This document shows, piece by piece, positions 44,328 through 53,168 of a stretch of 64,000 nucleotides of DNA. The notes beneath the pieces are model-generated. The model was not told the DNA's origin. It searched no databases and saw only the letters and a program-made list of their open reading frames with translations. Source of the DNA: Lutispora saccharofermentans. Its GTDB lineage: Bacteria > Bacillota > Clostridia > Lutisporales > Lutisporaceae. Within the stretch, counting starts at the first letter, position 1; the number at the start of each line of letters is the position of its first letter. The translations under genes and the position numbers were made by a program. The stretch spans positions 434,001 to 498,000 of the forward strand of contig NZ_JAJEKE010000001.1 in the NCBI RefSeq assembly GCF_024363565.1, in the 5' to 3' direction.

Positions 44328-46067
44328 TTATTTGACTTTCATTTCTATTCTATCCCCATCTTTAATCTTATCATCCAGAAAAGCATTTTTATCATTTATA
44401 AAAATGTGAAAAGAATCTTTAGGGATCCTTAGCTCTTCAAGTATCTCCCTAACTGTTTCCGTGTATTTGAATCTGACAACATCCCCATCCTTCATTTCAT
44501 GGCTGTCATCAATGATTTCTCCGTTCACCATTGCTCTGACTTTTAGCTCATACTCCTGACCATTGATGCTTACAGCCTTCCGGGGAGTATTTTTTATGAT
44601 TTCCTTCATTTGTATTCTGGCAGCCTTTCCTCCTACAGCTCCCTGCACCTTTATTATATCTCCATTAAATACTTCGGCATTTATATTGCTCGGCATATCA
44701 TTAACAAATATTGCAGAAGGCTCCCCCAACTGACCTTTCAGCACTACTTTTTCCCCGTTTAATTCATAGTGCAGATCTTTGCCTCTCGGCCCGATGAGAA
44801 GTCTCGGATTGAACCCGATGAATATGAGGACATCAGCTACAGTAATTCCATTTGTATTAAGGAGCTTTACAGGCTTATCATTGACTACAACATGAATAAA
44901 ATCACTTTTTTTAACGCTGCGGGCGGATACTCCTATGCCTATGGGAGTAATAAACTCCGGACCTGAAATCCTTCTGCCGTCAAAAATTACATCTTTTATT
45001 ATATCTGTTTTTCTTACTCCGACTCTGTCCTTAGGCAATTCTAGATTCAAAGCTATATAATCTGCCAGCAAAGGAATGCAGCTGCCTCCCCCTATAAGAA
45101 AAACAGCGCTGGGGGATTTGCCGTTATATTCCATTATTTTTTGACTTATTTCCAGAGCTAGATCTTTTACGGCTGTTTCCGCGATTTTCATCACTTCGTC
45201 CGCACTCACTTGATGCTTGACACCCATAATATCTTTAAATTTAATCGCAGACTTTTTGGATAGGCTCAATTTTACTTTTTCTGAAGTATCAAAATCTAAC
45301 AGATAAGCTTCTGCAATTTTCTCAGTGATTTCATCGCCTGCAGTAGGAACCATGGCAAAAGCAAATATGGTTCCGTTTTTGGTGAGGGCAATATCCGATG
45401 TACCTGCGCCTACATCTACCAAAGCTATATTTAAAAGCTTAAAATTATCCTGTATGGCAACATTCATTGCAGCAATAGGCTCCAAAGTCATATTATGTAT
45501 AGATAAGCCTGACAGTCTGATCACCGTTTGAAGGCTGTCTATTACAGTCCTTGGCAAAAAAGTAGCAATCACTTCAACGCCTATGCTGCTGCCGCGATGG
45601 CCATCAAGCTTTCCTATTATTGTGCCATTCAAAAAATAATTTGTGACTGCGTAGCCGACGCAATAATACTCTGAATTCTCACCGGCGTTCATGCTCATCA
45701 TTTCTTTTTGTGCTTTTTGAATGGCTTCTATTTCAAGGCTGGCTATAATATCCTTATCAATATATGTAAGGGGATCCATGTCCCTGGAAACTTCTATCTT
45801 GCACGTTTTGAGACTTCTTCCTGCTGCAGCAATGGATACCTTGTCCAATTTAATATTTAGTCTCTTTTCAAGCTTTTCTTTCACATTTGTTACCGTTTCT
45901 TTTACCAGGTTAATATCATGTATCTGGCCATCATACATCGCTCTTTTTTTATGCTCTTCAACTTCGAAGTCTATTATTTCGAAGACTTCCCCGCGAAAAG
46001 CTCCAACTATGCCCACTACGGTTCTGGTGCCAATATCCAGAGAAAAATAAAATTCTTCCTTGCCCAT
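44328..46067 (-). CDS. FtsA-like actin-fold ATPase with C-terminal extension
   Basis: A 579-residue protein. The first 360 residues form an FtsA/PilM-type actin fold: phosphate 1 FSLDIGTRTVVGIVG, SHS2-like insert, phosphate 2 ALVDVGAGTSDIAL, adenosine motif VFLIGGGSCIPLLADYIA. It then continues for some 200 residues with two beta-grasp or ThiS-like segments (PVKLLNTNGITVADVLIFIG and YTETVREILEELRIP, each ending in EVFNGDIIKVQG or DDKIKDGDRIEMKV). True FtsA has a C-terminal amphipathic helix instead. The gene stands apart from ftsZ or any division cluster, so a role other than septation is likely. Confidence 0.85.
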   Translation of the reverse strand: MGKEEFYFSLDIGTRTVVGIVGAFRGEVFEIIDFEVEEHKKRAMYDGQIHDINLVKETVTNVKEKLEKRLNIKLDKVSIAAAGRSLKTCKIEVSRDMDPLTYIDKDIIASLEIEAIQKAQKEMMSMNAGENSEYYCVGYAVTNYFLNGTIIGKLDGHRGSSIGVEVIATFLPRTVIDSLQTVIRLSGLSIHNMTLEPIAAMNVAIQDNFKLLNIALVDVGAGTSDIALTKNGTIFAFAMVPTAGDEITEKIAEAYLLDFDTSEKVKLSLSKKSAIKFKDIMGVKHQVSADEVMKIAETAVKDLALEISQKIMEYNGKSPSAVFLIGGGSCIPLLADYIALNLELPKDRVGVRKTDIIKDVIFDGRRISGPEFITPIGIGVSARSVKKSDFIHVVVNDKPVKLLNTNGITVADVLIFIGFNPRLLIGPRGKDLHYELNGEKVVLKGQLGEPSAIFVNDMPSNINAEVFNGDIIKVQGAVGGKAARIQMKEIIKNTPRKAVSINGQEYELKVRAMVNGEIIDDSHEMKDGDVVRFKYTETVREILEELRIPKDSFHIFINDKNAFLDDKIKDGDRIEMKVK

Positions 46068-46257
46068 ACTATCACCCTAATCCATATCAAAATTTATTTT
46101 TTAACAAAAAGATGTAGTTTAACTATAATTCTATAAAAAAAGCTATAATCCTCCTATTTCCGACTAATACTCGATCAGTATCTTGCTGAGCAAAAAAATT
46201 CTACAATTTTCATGTTTTATTTGTATAAAAAAAACGCAAGCTAAATATTGAACACAT

Positions 46258-46271
46258 CAGATTTAAATCTG
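46258..46271. promoter_or_regulatory. Perfect 14-bp palindrome before the small basic protein gene
   Basis: CAGATTTAAATCTG, symmetric, directly before AAAGGAAGTG, the ribosome site of the small gene. It may be an operator or a small RNA hairpin near that site. Confidence 0.4.
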
Positions 46272-46287
46272 AAAGGAAGTGACTTAT

Positions 46288-46461
46288 ATGTTGCAAAGAA
46301 GGCGCACTATGATGAGAATGGGAACCATGGGTGCTATAGGCGGATTAATACTTTTGCCTGTTTTTAGCGGCAAAGTAAGAAAAAAGATAAGTAGAACCGG
46401 CAGAAATGCTTTCTTCAGAATTAATGACATGATACAAGATATGATGGACATGAGACGATAA
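46288..46461 (+). CDS. Small basic membrane-associated protein of unknown function
   Basis: A 57-residue plus-strand gene among minus-strand genes. The ATG at 46288 stands eight bases after AGGAAG, and a terminator follows the stop by about four bases, so it is a complete small transcription unit. The protein begins with a cluster of Arg and Met, has a 16-residue hydrophobic stretch (GAIGGLILLPVFSG, about 15-30) and ends in a basic, amphipathic helix (RTGRNAFFRINDMIQDMM). I do not recognise a family. Confidence 0.7.
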   Translation: MLQRRRTMMRMGTMGAIGGLILLPVFSGKVRKKISRTGRNAFFRINDMIQDMMDMRR

Positions 46462-46465
46462 AAAT

Positions 46466-46486
46466 TCAGGCCCTGTCAGGGCCTGA
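46466..46486. terminator. Bidirectional terminator hairpin
   Basis: TCAGGCCCTGTCAGGGCCTGA, a perfect stem between two converging genes (the small protein and the GNAT gene), with A- and T-rich flanks. Confidence 0.65.
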
Positions 46487-46489
46487 TCT

Positions 46490-47419
46490 TTATCTTATCC
46501 ATTTCTGCTGCTCGCTTACAAATTCACTTTTCAATGCCCCCATTATGATCTCGTCATAAAAGCTTCCGTCAATAAAAGCAGATTTTCTGGTTCTCCCCTC
46601 ATATCTGAAGCCGCATTTTAAATAGCATTTGGAAGCTCTTTCATTATACTCATAGAGCTTTAAAGAGACTCTGAAAATATCCATCTCATAAAAGGCAAAG
46701 CTAAGCAAGGTTTTTATGGCATCCTCTCCATAGCCTTTGCTCCAGTAATCTCTATCGCCGATCCTTATTCCAAGCTTGCAGCTTTGATCCAGTTCACTGA
46801 AATCATAAAGCTGGATTGTGCCGATGGGCTTACCTCCATCTATCGCCTCTATAATAAGGTTCATAGGATCATATCCAAAGCCTTTGGACAAGTTCAGCCT
46901 CAGTTGATTGGTGCTGAGCTTTCCCTCAGTCCAGCCGGCAAGCTTATTGAGCTCTATGTCATTATACCAACTATGAAGATAAAATAGATCTTTTTCGCTG
47001 CCTTGCCGCAAAATTACTTTTTTGCCTTTTAAATAATCCCCTTTGTTATGATGTTTATTTATATAGACTGAGGATAATAGGCTTGGAATAAATTTGAACA
47101 ATTTATATGGCTTTGATAAATATAAATCTTTGTTATCCAATACATCGTCAAAAACATTTTTTTGGACCTTAAAGCCTATGTTTACTTTTTCGTCCAATCC
47201 ATCTTTTATTATATTTCCCTCGTTGCTCGCATATATGGTATATTGGCCCAATACAACATCTTCATCCATAAGTGATAACCCGAAGTTGCCTGAGCCGTAA
47301 AACAGCACATTTGCAACCAAAAGCTTTAAAATCGGATAACGCTTAAAAAAGACCTTGTACAACTGAGAAATATCATCGGCAAAAATTTTTACATTGCCTG
47401 ACAGCAAGGCGCTCATCAC
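46490..47419 (-). CDS. GNAT family N-acetyltransferase with an N-terminal extension
   Basis: A 309-residue protein. The C-terminal half (about 130-300) is a RimJ/RimL-like acetyltransferase: VILRQGSEKDLFYLHSWYND, PIGTIQLYDFSE, acetyl-CoA loop IGDRDYWSKGYGEDAIKTLL and YEYNERASKCYLKCGFRYEG. The N-terminal 125 residues form a separate domain that I cannot name, possibly for protein interaction. The GTG at 47419 has GGGGAG seven bases upstream. Substrate unknown. Confidence 0.87.
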   Translation of the reverse strand: MMSALLSGNVKIFADDISQLYKVFFKRYPILKLLVANVLFYGSGNFGLSLMDEDVVLGQYTIYASNEGNIIKDGLDEKVNIGFKVQKNVFDDVLDNKDLYLSKPYKLFKFIPSLLSSVYINKHHNKGDYLKGKKVILRQGSEKDLFYLHSWYNDIELNKLAGWTEGKLSTNQLRLNLSKGFGYDPMNLIIEAIDGGKPIGTIQLYDFSELDQSCKLGIRIGDRDYWSKGYGEDAIKTLLSFAFYEMDIFRVSLKLYEYNERASKCYLKCGFRYEGRTRKSAFIDGSFYDEIIMGALKSEFVSEQQKWIR

Positions 47420-47485
47420 ATACCCGCTCCCCTAAATACAATAAATACAGCATCATTATATCATATATTTAACTTTTTTTACATT

Positions 47486-48673
47486 CTATTTGATCAATTT
47501 AAGCTCTTTCCCAACCTTTTCAAAAGCCCTTATAGTTTCATCCAAATCCGCTTTGGTATGAGCTGCCGTAACTATTGTCCTCACTCTGGCTCCGCCTCTC
47601 GGAACCGTAGGGAATACAATGCTCTGGGCAAATACGCCTTCTTCAAAGAGCTTTTTGCTCAACTCTATAGCAAGCTTATCATCTCCGGCAATCACAGGAG
47701 TTATTGGGGTTTCGCTATTTCCTGTATTAAAGCCCAAATCCTTTAAGCCTTTCTTCAGATACCTTGCATTTTCCCACAATCTATCTGTAAGCTCTGTACT
47801 CTCAGATAATATATTTATGGCTTCAAGGCAAGCAGCAGCCACAGACGGTGGAGCAGCCGTGCTGAACAGGAAAGGTCTTCCTCTATGATTCAACCATTCT
47901 ATCAAATTTTTTCTGCCCGCAACATATCCGCCTACAACACCGATGGCCTTTGATAAGGTACCTATCTGTATGTCAACCCTTCCATGAAGACCAAAATGGT
48001 CAGCTGATCCTCTGCCGCTTTTGCCCAATACTCCGCTGGCATGAGCATCATCTACATATGTAAGGCAACCGTACTTTTCTGCCAGGTCTACAATTTCGGG
48101 CAGCTTTGCAACATCTCCGTCCATGCTGAATACGCCGTCTGTTATGATCAGCTTTGTATTGTAGTTATCCTTAACCTCGTTTATGACTCTCTCCAGATCC
48201 TCCATGTCGCTGTGCTTATACCTCACTACATCAGCACGGCTCAATCTGCATCCGTCTATAATGCTGGCATGGTTAAGCTCATCGCTTATTATTATATCTC
48301 CCTTATCAACTACCGCAGGGATTACTCCTGCATTGGCAGTGAATCCGGATTGGAAAACCAGTACAGCCTCAACATGCTTAAATTCAGCCAGCTTTGCCTC
48401 CAGCTCTTCATGTATACTCATGTTGCCTATTATTGTTCTCACTGCTCCGGCTCCAACTCCCCATTTTTCCAGGGCTTCCATAGCAGCCTTTTTTAATCTG
48501 GGGTGATTGGCAAGGCCTAAATAATTGTTTGAAGAAAGATTGATCACTTCTTTGCCGTTTATTACACTTCTTGCTCCCGAAGGACCTTCCAAAACAGCGA
48601 GCTTTCTGTATACGCCTTGTTCTTTTAATTCATTCAGCCTTTGTGTTATAAAATCCAAGTCATGAATACTCAT
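47486..48673 (-). CDS. kbl: Glycine C-acetyltransferase (2-amino-3-ketobutyrate CoA ligase)
   Basis: A 395-residue PLP enzyme of the alpha-oxoamine synthase family that interconverts glycine plus acetyl-CoA and 2-amino-3-ketobutyrate. PLP lysine in [16 protein letters not shown], the aspartate/histidine of [12 protein letters not shown], and [20 protein letters not shown] plus the NSETPITPV segment match KBL rather than BioF, although these are close. No threonine dehydrogenase stands next to it. In this glycine-fermenting cell it would feed threonine carbon to glycine. GGAGG precedes the ATG. Confidence 0.87.
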   Translation of the reverse strand: MSIHDLDFITQRLNELKEQGVYRKLAVLEGPSGARSVINGKEVINLSSNNYLGLANHPRLKKAAMEALEKWGVGAGAVRTIIGNMSIHEELEAKLAEFKHVEAVLVFQSGFTANAGVIPAVVDKGDIIISDELNHASIIDGCRLSRADVVRYKHSDMEDLERVINEVKDNYNTKLIITDGVFSMDGDVAKLPEIVDLAEKYGCLTYVDDAHASGVLGKSGRGSADHFGLHGRVDIQIGTLSKAIGVVGGYVAGRKNLIEWLNHRGRPFLFSTAAPPSVAAACLEAINILSESTELTDRLWENARYLKKGLKDLGFNTGNSETPITPVIAGDDKLAIELSKKLFEEGVFAQSIVFPTVPRGGARVRTIVTAAHTKADLDETIRAFEKVGKELKLIK

Positions 48674-48806
48674 TTTTCTACCTCCTTAACCATATGTTAT
48701 CAGCAATAAAAATCAAGCTTGAATATGCCTCCATTATATCATTTACAAAAATTTAAAAAAATATAGTTTGAAAGAATTTTATACTTTTTTATAAGTTTGT
48801 ACGTTA

Positions 48807-49559
48807 CTAGCGTACATAATTCTTTAATATTCCCACATCCTGGATCTTTACTTGCACTATATCTCCTGCATTTAGAGGACCTATGCCGGAAGGAGTTCCT
48901 GTAGCGATCACATCTCCGGGATTGAGAAGCATTACATTGCTGATAAAGCTCACCATTTCACCCACGCTGAATATAAAATCAGAGGTATTGGATTTCTGTT
49001 TTGTTTCCCCGTTCAATATGAGCTCCAGGGATAAGTTGTCATAATCCAAATCTGTAGCAATGCAAGGCCCAAAGGGAGCAAAAGTATCGAAGGATTTAGC
49101 TCTGGTCCACTGGCCGTCCCTCTGCTGCAAATCTCTGGCAGTCACATCATTGAGGCAGGTCGCACCCAATATGTAGTCGACCGCTTCCTCAGGCTTGATG
49201 TTTTTTGCCTGGCGTCCCATCACTAAAGCTAATTCAGCTTCATAATCAACTCTTTGAGACATTTCAGGCCTTATTATCTCTCCCCTATGCGCCAATATCG
49301 ATGTAGACGGTTTTATAAATATAACAGGCTCCTTGGGTAAATCAAGCTTCATCTCCTGCGCATGGGATTTGTAGTTAAGTCCTACGCAGACTATTTTTGA
49401 AGGCATGCAAGGGGTAAGAAAATCGATCTCCGTAATATCATAGAAGCTGTCAGTAATTTCATAATCTTCGAATATATCGCCTTGAATTACTTTAACCTTC
49501 TCGCCTTCCAGTAAGCCGTAGCTTATAAAATCATCTTTTTTAAATCTTATAAATTTCAA
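48807..49559 (-). CDS. Fumarylacetoacetate hydrolase family protein
   Basis: A 250-residue metal-dependent enzyme of the FAH superfamily. Typical stretches: KIVCVGLNYKSHAQEM, DYEAELALVMG with the Glu metal ligands, GATCLNDVTARDLQQRDGQW and the ending PGDVIATGTPSGIGPLNAGD. Family members cleave C-C bonds of acylpyruvates or decarboxylate oxaloacetate; which reaction this one performs cannot be told. It follows the nucleoside phosphorylase gene after 12 bases and is probably cotranscribed. Confidence 0.9.
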   Translation of the reverse strand: MKFIRFKKDDFISYGLLEGEKVKVIQGDIFEDYEITDSFYDITEIDFLTPCMPSKIVCVGLNYKSHAQEMKLDLPKEPVIFIKPSTSILAHRGEIIRPEMSQRVDYEAELALVMGRQAKNIKPEEAVDYILGATCLNDVTARDLQQRDGQWTRAKSFDTFAPFGPCIATDLDYDNLSLELILNGETKQKSNTSDFIFSVGEMVSFISNVMLLNPGDVIATGTPSGIGPLNAGDIVQVKIQDVGILKNYVR

Positions 49560-49571
49560 ATTTACTCCTCC

Positions 49572-50348
49572 TTATATGCTTGCTGCTTCTAATAAGATTT
49601 CGGGAAGCGCATATGCAGTATTTTTATAGCATTTCTCATCCTCTTCTTCTGTTCCTTCAAAAAGGCTCCTGCGCTTCAGAGGAAGATCGCTTATCGTAAT
49701 AAGAGCCGCTGCGTTGCGTTTTATAGCTTTAGCCGCAGTAAAAACTGAGGATACCTCCATCTCAACTGCATCACAGCCTTTTTGAATCATATAGCCAAAG
49801 CTTTTTTTGTTCTCTCCCAATATGGAATCAGTGGTGAATATTTTCCCCTGATGCACAGCGACTCCCAAAGAGTGTGCAATCGGCACCGATTGCTGAAATA
49901 ACACCTGGGCTAGCCCTTCACTGCCTGATATTATCTGGCCGAAGCGGTCCTTTTCAATATCCTGGGAATGATATCTTGAAAAGCCTTCTCCTATAACAGC
50001 GCTGCTGCATATCAGAATATCTCCGAAATTCAGCTTATTGTTTATAGCACCTGCAGAGCCTGAGAAAAATATGTTCTCACAGCCGGAATAGCCTAAGGCT
50101 ATCACGCAATCACCGGTCATTGGAGCGCCAATGCCGCTTTGAATCACAGTGACGGGCTTTCCGTGATAAGACAGGGTTACGCCTTTATACCAGCCCTTAA
50201 ATTCTTTTATTATGGTATCCGCTTTTCCCATAAAACCTGATAAAGGCCATACAGGGCTTATTATAACATTCCTAGATATATCGCCTATAGAACATCCAAA
50301 ATGTTTTTCTATCATTATCTCATTTTTTACATCTTCATACATAAACAC
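49572..50348 (-). CDS. Nucleoside phosphorylase (PNP/UDP family)
   Basis: A 258-residue member of the purine/uridine phosphorylase superfamily (PNP_UDP_1). GIGAPMTGDCVIALGYSG is the phosphate-site region, FSGSAGAINNKLNFGDILIC the central motif, and CDAVEMEVSSVFTAAKA with VEMEVSS the ribose site. ISDLPL near the end holds the base-site aspartate. It may be a purine or uridine phosphorylase or a nucleosidase. A possible link is nucleoside salvage after the secreted nucleotidase at 26-29 kb, which is inference. Confidence 0.87.
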   Translation of the reverse strand: MFMYEDVKNEIMIEKHFGCSIGDISRNVIISPVWPLSGFMGKADTIIKEFKGWYKGVTLSYHGKPVTVIQSGIGAPMTGDCVIALGYSGCENIFFSGSAGAINNKLNFGDILICSSAVIGEGFSRYHSQDIEKDRFGQIISGSEGLAQVLFQQSVPIAHSLGVAVHQGKIFTTDSILGENKKSFGYMIQKGCDAVEMEVSSVFTAAKAIKRNAAALITISDLPLKRRSLFEGTEEEDEKCYKNTAYALPEILLEAASI

Positions 50349-50474
50349 CCCTCCATAAATGATTATAACAAAGACTTCTATTTAAAACATTATTAAAATT
50401 AATGTAATTTTTGTTGAAATCCATTAGGTCAAGTTAACGCTAAGGTATATTTACACTTTCCTATGGATTATAAC

Positions 50475-50499
50475 AAAAAAAGAGACGCAATTGCATCTC
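50475..50499 (-). terminator. Terminator downstream of the MFS gene
   Basis: GAGATGCAATTGCGTCTC followed by TTTTTTTG on the minus strand, about 115 bases after the MFS stop. The rest of the 265-base gap is AT-rich with no recognisable feature. Confidence 0.75.
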
Positions 50500-50613
50500 A
50501 CGATAACTAAAATCCATTATAAATATAATTAAATATAAACGGGGATGAAAAAATATATCTTAAGATACTATAATTAAGCTAAAAAGCATAAATTCATCTT
50601 CTATGTGCCTGCA

Positions 50614-51852
50614 TTAATGCTGTCTAAATTGTTTTATAAATATAGGAGGTATTGAAATAAGAATTATTAATACTCCTACGAACTTAAAGGTTGTAAGTAT
50701 ATTGATACCGGAAGCCAATATACCTGATACTGCATAACCTAGCGGAAGCCCTAATAAACACAAAGTAGAAGTAGTAGCCATCACTCTACCCATTTTATCC
50801 ACTGGAGTGGATTCCTGCATCAAAGTCATCGAGCCTGCACTTATTATAGGAATAAACACACCTGTGACCCCTGCTGCAGCGCAAGCTAACCCTATATAGC
50901 TTATAAAGCCGAAGGACATCATACCTATACCTAACCCCAAAAAACCTGCTATTATCAAAGTACTCCTCTTAAATCTATCGCCTATTTGCCCTATAACCAG
51001 GGAGCCTGCAATCATTCCTACAGTAAATGACATAAGTACTAAGCTCATGCCTTTTTCTCCCGCCGTTAATATTTTATCTGAGTACTCAGGCAAAAGTACA
51101 TTAAAAGGAGCCAATACCAGATTGACCAAGCAGGCCATTGTTAAAGATACCAACAATATTATATTACTCTTTATAACGGTTACCCCTTCAACAAATTCGA
51201 AGTAGAATTGCTTCATGTTCAAAGGTTCATTTTTATTGCTTATGATATCTATCTTTGCAATAATTGCAGTAAATGATGACAAGAAGAAGGTGGCGGAATC
51301 TATCAATATCGCCGCTCCGATGCCTATATAGCCCATGACCACAGCGGCAACTGCCGTACCGGCGATTTCAGCCGCTGAAGAAGATGCCTGGCGCAGTGAA
51401 TTAGCAGGAAGATAGTGTTTTTTATCCACTAAGACCTGCATGACTGATGCTCTCGCAGGGCTTGCGAAAACCTCACAAAAGGAATTTATAAAGGTAAGCA
51501 CATATAAATGCCAAAGACTAATCATACCGGAGATATAAAGAAATGCCATAAGTGCTGTAGTAATACCTCTAAGTAAATCGGTGATAATCATTACCTTCTT
51601 CTTATCCATCCTGTCGACCAGTACCCCGGCCGGCATGCCGAATAAAACTGCAGGTGCTGCATTAACTGCCATAACTGTGCCCATCATTAATGTAGAACCA
51701 GTCATCTTATATACCATCCATAGAAAAGCTATGCTGTCTATAGCATCACCAAATCTGGAAATAGTATTTCCGGCCCAGATCTTTAAAAAATCCTTATATT
51801 GAAGCAGCGCTCTATAACCCCTTTTTTCTGTCTCAACACCACTTAATTCCAT
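50614..51852 (-). CDS. MFS transporter (drug-efflux type, DHA3-like)
   Basis: A 412-residue carrier with twelve predicted membrane helices. GNTISRFGDAIDSIAFLWMVYKM at the start of helix 1, the loop GMPAGVLVDRMDKKKVMIITDL and the second-half IGQIGDRFKRSTLIIAGFLG are typical of macrolide-type efflux pumps. The ATG at 51852 has GGAGG nine bases upstream. The regulator gene ends 21 bases before, so the pair forms an operon in which the regulator likely controls its exporter. Substrate unknown. Confidence 0.9.
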   Translation of the reverse strand: MELSGVETEKRGYRALLQYKDFLKIWAGNTISRFGDAIDSIAFLWMVYKMTGSTLMMGTVMAVNAAPAVLFGMPAGVLVDRMDKKKVMIITDLLRGITTALMAFLYISGMISLWHLYVLTFINSFCEVFASPARASVMQVLVDKKHYLPANSLRQASSSAAEIAGTAVAAVVMGYIGIGAAILIDSATFFLSSFTAIIAKIDIISNKNEPLNMKQFYFEFVEGVTVIKSNIILLVSLTMACLVNLVLAPFNVLLPEYSDKILTAGEKGMSLVLMSFTVGMIAGSLVIGQIGDRFKRSTLIIAGFLGLGIGMMSFGFISYIGLACAAAGVTGVFIPIISAGSMTLMQESTPVDKMGRVMATTSTLCLLGLPLGYAVSGILASGINILTTFKFVGVLIILISIPPIFIKQFRQH

Positions 51853-51873
51853 AATACATAACCTCCACAATTA

Positions 51874-52407
51874 CTAATTATGCTTTTTAAACACCCCTAT
51901 TATATGAGTATAAGCTTTTGTATCTTCCCGCTTATCGCTTTTCTCCATCAATTGTTTTAACTTTTCACCTAAATCTTCAAACTCTTCATCAGTCAAGTGA
52001 ATAATTCCGTAATTGAAGATTTCCTTATCGCCATCCTTCTTTTTACTCATATAATTTCTATAATCCTCTGATGCATTTTTTAACATAGTATCTCTTAGAC
52101 TTCCAATATGTTCTTTCCACACCTCCTCCTTCGTAATTATCTTTTCTACCCTGAAGCTTTCTGCAGTAGGATAATAATATTTTTCAACGATGCCTGCCTT
52201 CTCTTTCTTATCCACAATCTCTAATACACCGATCCGCTCCAATTCCTTTACATGATAATGCACCTTTGACGGGATTTCTCCAAGCATATCTGCGAGCTGC
52301 TTGACCGTCATAGGAGCTTCATCCAATGCAAAAAGGATCTTCATTCTGAAAGGGTCGGTAAAAACCTTTATTTCCTCCAAATCGGAAAGTATTTTTTCTT
52401 TTTTCAT
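51874..52407 (-). CDS. ArsR-like winged-helix transcriptional regulator
   Basis: A 177-residue regulator. The N-terminal winged helix is seen in TDPFRMKILFALDEAPMTVK, QLADMLGEIPSKVHYHVKEL and ERIGVLEIVDKKEK. The longer C-terminal half (YYYPTAESFRVEK and a helical HLTDEEFEDLGEKLKQLMEK) may bind a ligand or dimerise. No metal-binding CxC motif is present. GGAGG precedes the ATG at 52407. It is cotranscribed with the MFS gene. Confidence 0.88.
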   Translation of the reverse strand: MKKEKILSDLEEIKVFTDPFRMKILFALDEAPMTVKQLADMLGEIPSKVHYHVKELERIGVLEIVDKKEKAGIVEKYYYPTAESFRVEKIITKEEVWKEHIGSLRDTMLKNASEDYRNYMSKKKDGDKEIFNYGIIHLTDEEFEDLGEKLKQLMEKSDKREDTKAYTHIIGVFKKHN

Positions 52408-52535
52408 AAAAGCCTCCAAAAATGTTTAATGATATATTAATATTTATCATTAAAATTTATTTTATTGTAAAATTTAATTATATTATATATTTTCATATGA
52501 TTTTGTCAAGAGAAAATTTAAAAGACTTGTAAATA

Positions 52536-53168
52536 TTACAAGTCTTTTAATGCATCTTCTATAAGTTTTGAGAATTCATCCGTTGACCGGGCTCCTGCTA
52601 TCATTTCGCCAATCATCTCCCCCTTGCTGTTTACAATCAATGTAGTGGGGACATACATTATCTGATCCAGAAAGCCGTCTATAAGGCTGTCTGTTGTGAT
52701 GATGTTCGTATATTTGCCGCCTTTTTGATCTAATATCTTTTTTCCGGCTTCAAGTTCATTGTCTGCGAGTATAGCTAGGATCTTGACATCTTTGTCCGAG
52801 TATTTATCTTCTATTTCCTGCAACGCAGGAATTTCTGTTATGCAAGAGGGTCAGGTAGTAGTCCAGATATTCACAACTGTAAGCTTATTATCTGCAAAGA
52901 ATTTATTTGTGACCTCATTGCCTTCAAAGTCCTCAGAAGTAAAGTCAGGAATCCTGAATGCTCCTTCCTGTTCTTTAGGGCTTTCAGCCGGGGCTTCCTC
53001 CTCTTTTGTGCCGGCATTTGCTTGCTGATCCGGATTTGGAGCCTCTTCTTCAGGTTTTGCAGGCTCCTGGGTTTCCTGCTTCGGCTCTTCCACCGGTGCT
53101 TTATTACCGCAAGCCGAGATGCTAACGGCGATTATCAGCACCGCAGCTAATATCCAAAGTCTTCTCAC
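52536..53168 (-). CDS. TlpA/ResA-like thioredoxin lipoprotein with selenocysteine (UPSC)
   Basis: The frame is interrupted only by a TGA at 52851-52853 exactly where the first active-site cysteine belongs: NIWTTT-U-PSCITEIPALQEIE. Reading it as Sec106 gives a 210-residue redox protein: lipoprotein signal (lipobox SISAC), a Glu/Pro-rich linker (residues 27-65), then a TlpA-type thioredoxin fold with the cis-Pro segment MYVPTTLIVNSKGE. A perfect seven-bp hairpin TTCCTGC-GTT-GCAGGAA (52815-52831) starts 19 bases after TGA. GTG start with AGGAGG at ideal spacing. It overlaps the NapH-like gene by 47 bases and probably receives its electrons outside the membrane. Confidence 0.9.
52815..52831 (-). 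promoter_or_regulatory. Putative SECIS hairpin in the thioredoxin-like gene
   Basis: TTCCTGC GTT GCAGGAA, a perfect seven-bp stem with loop GTT, 19 bases after the TGA. It resembles the grdB hairpin in size and tight loop. Confidence 0.6.
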
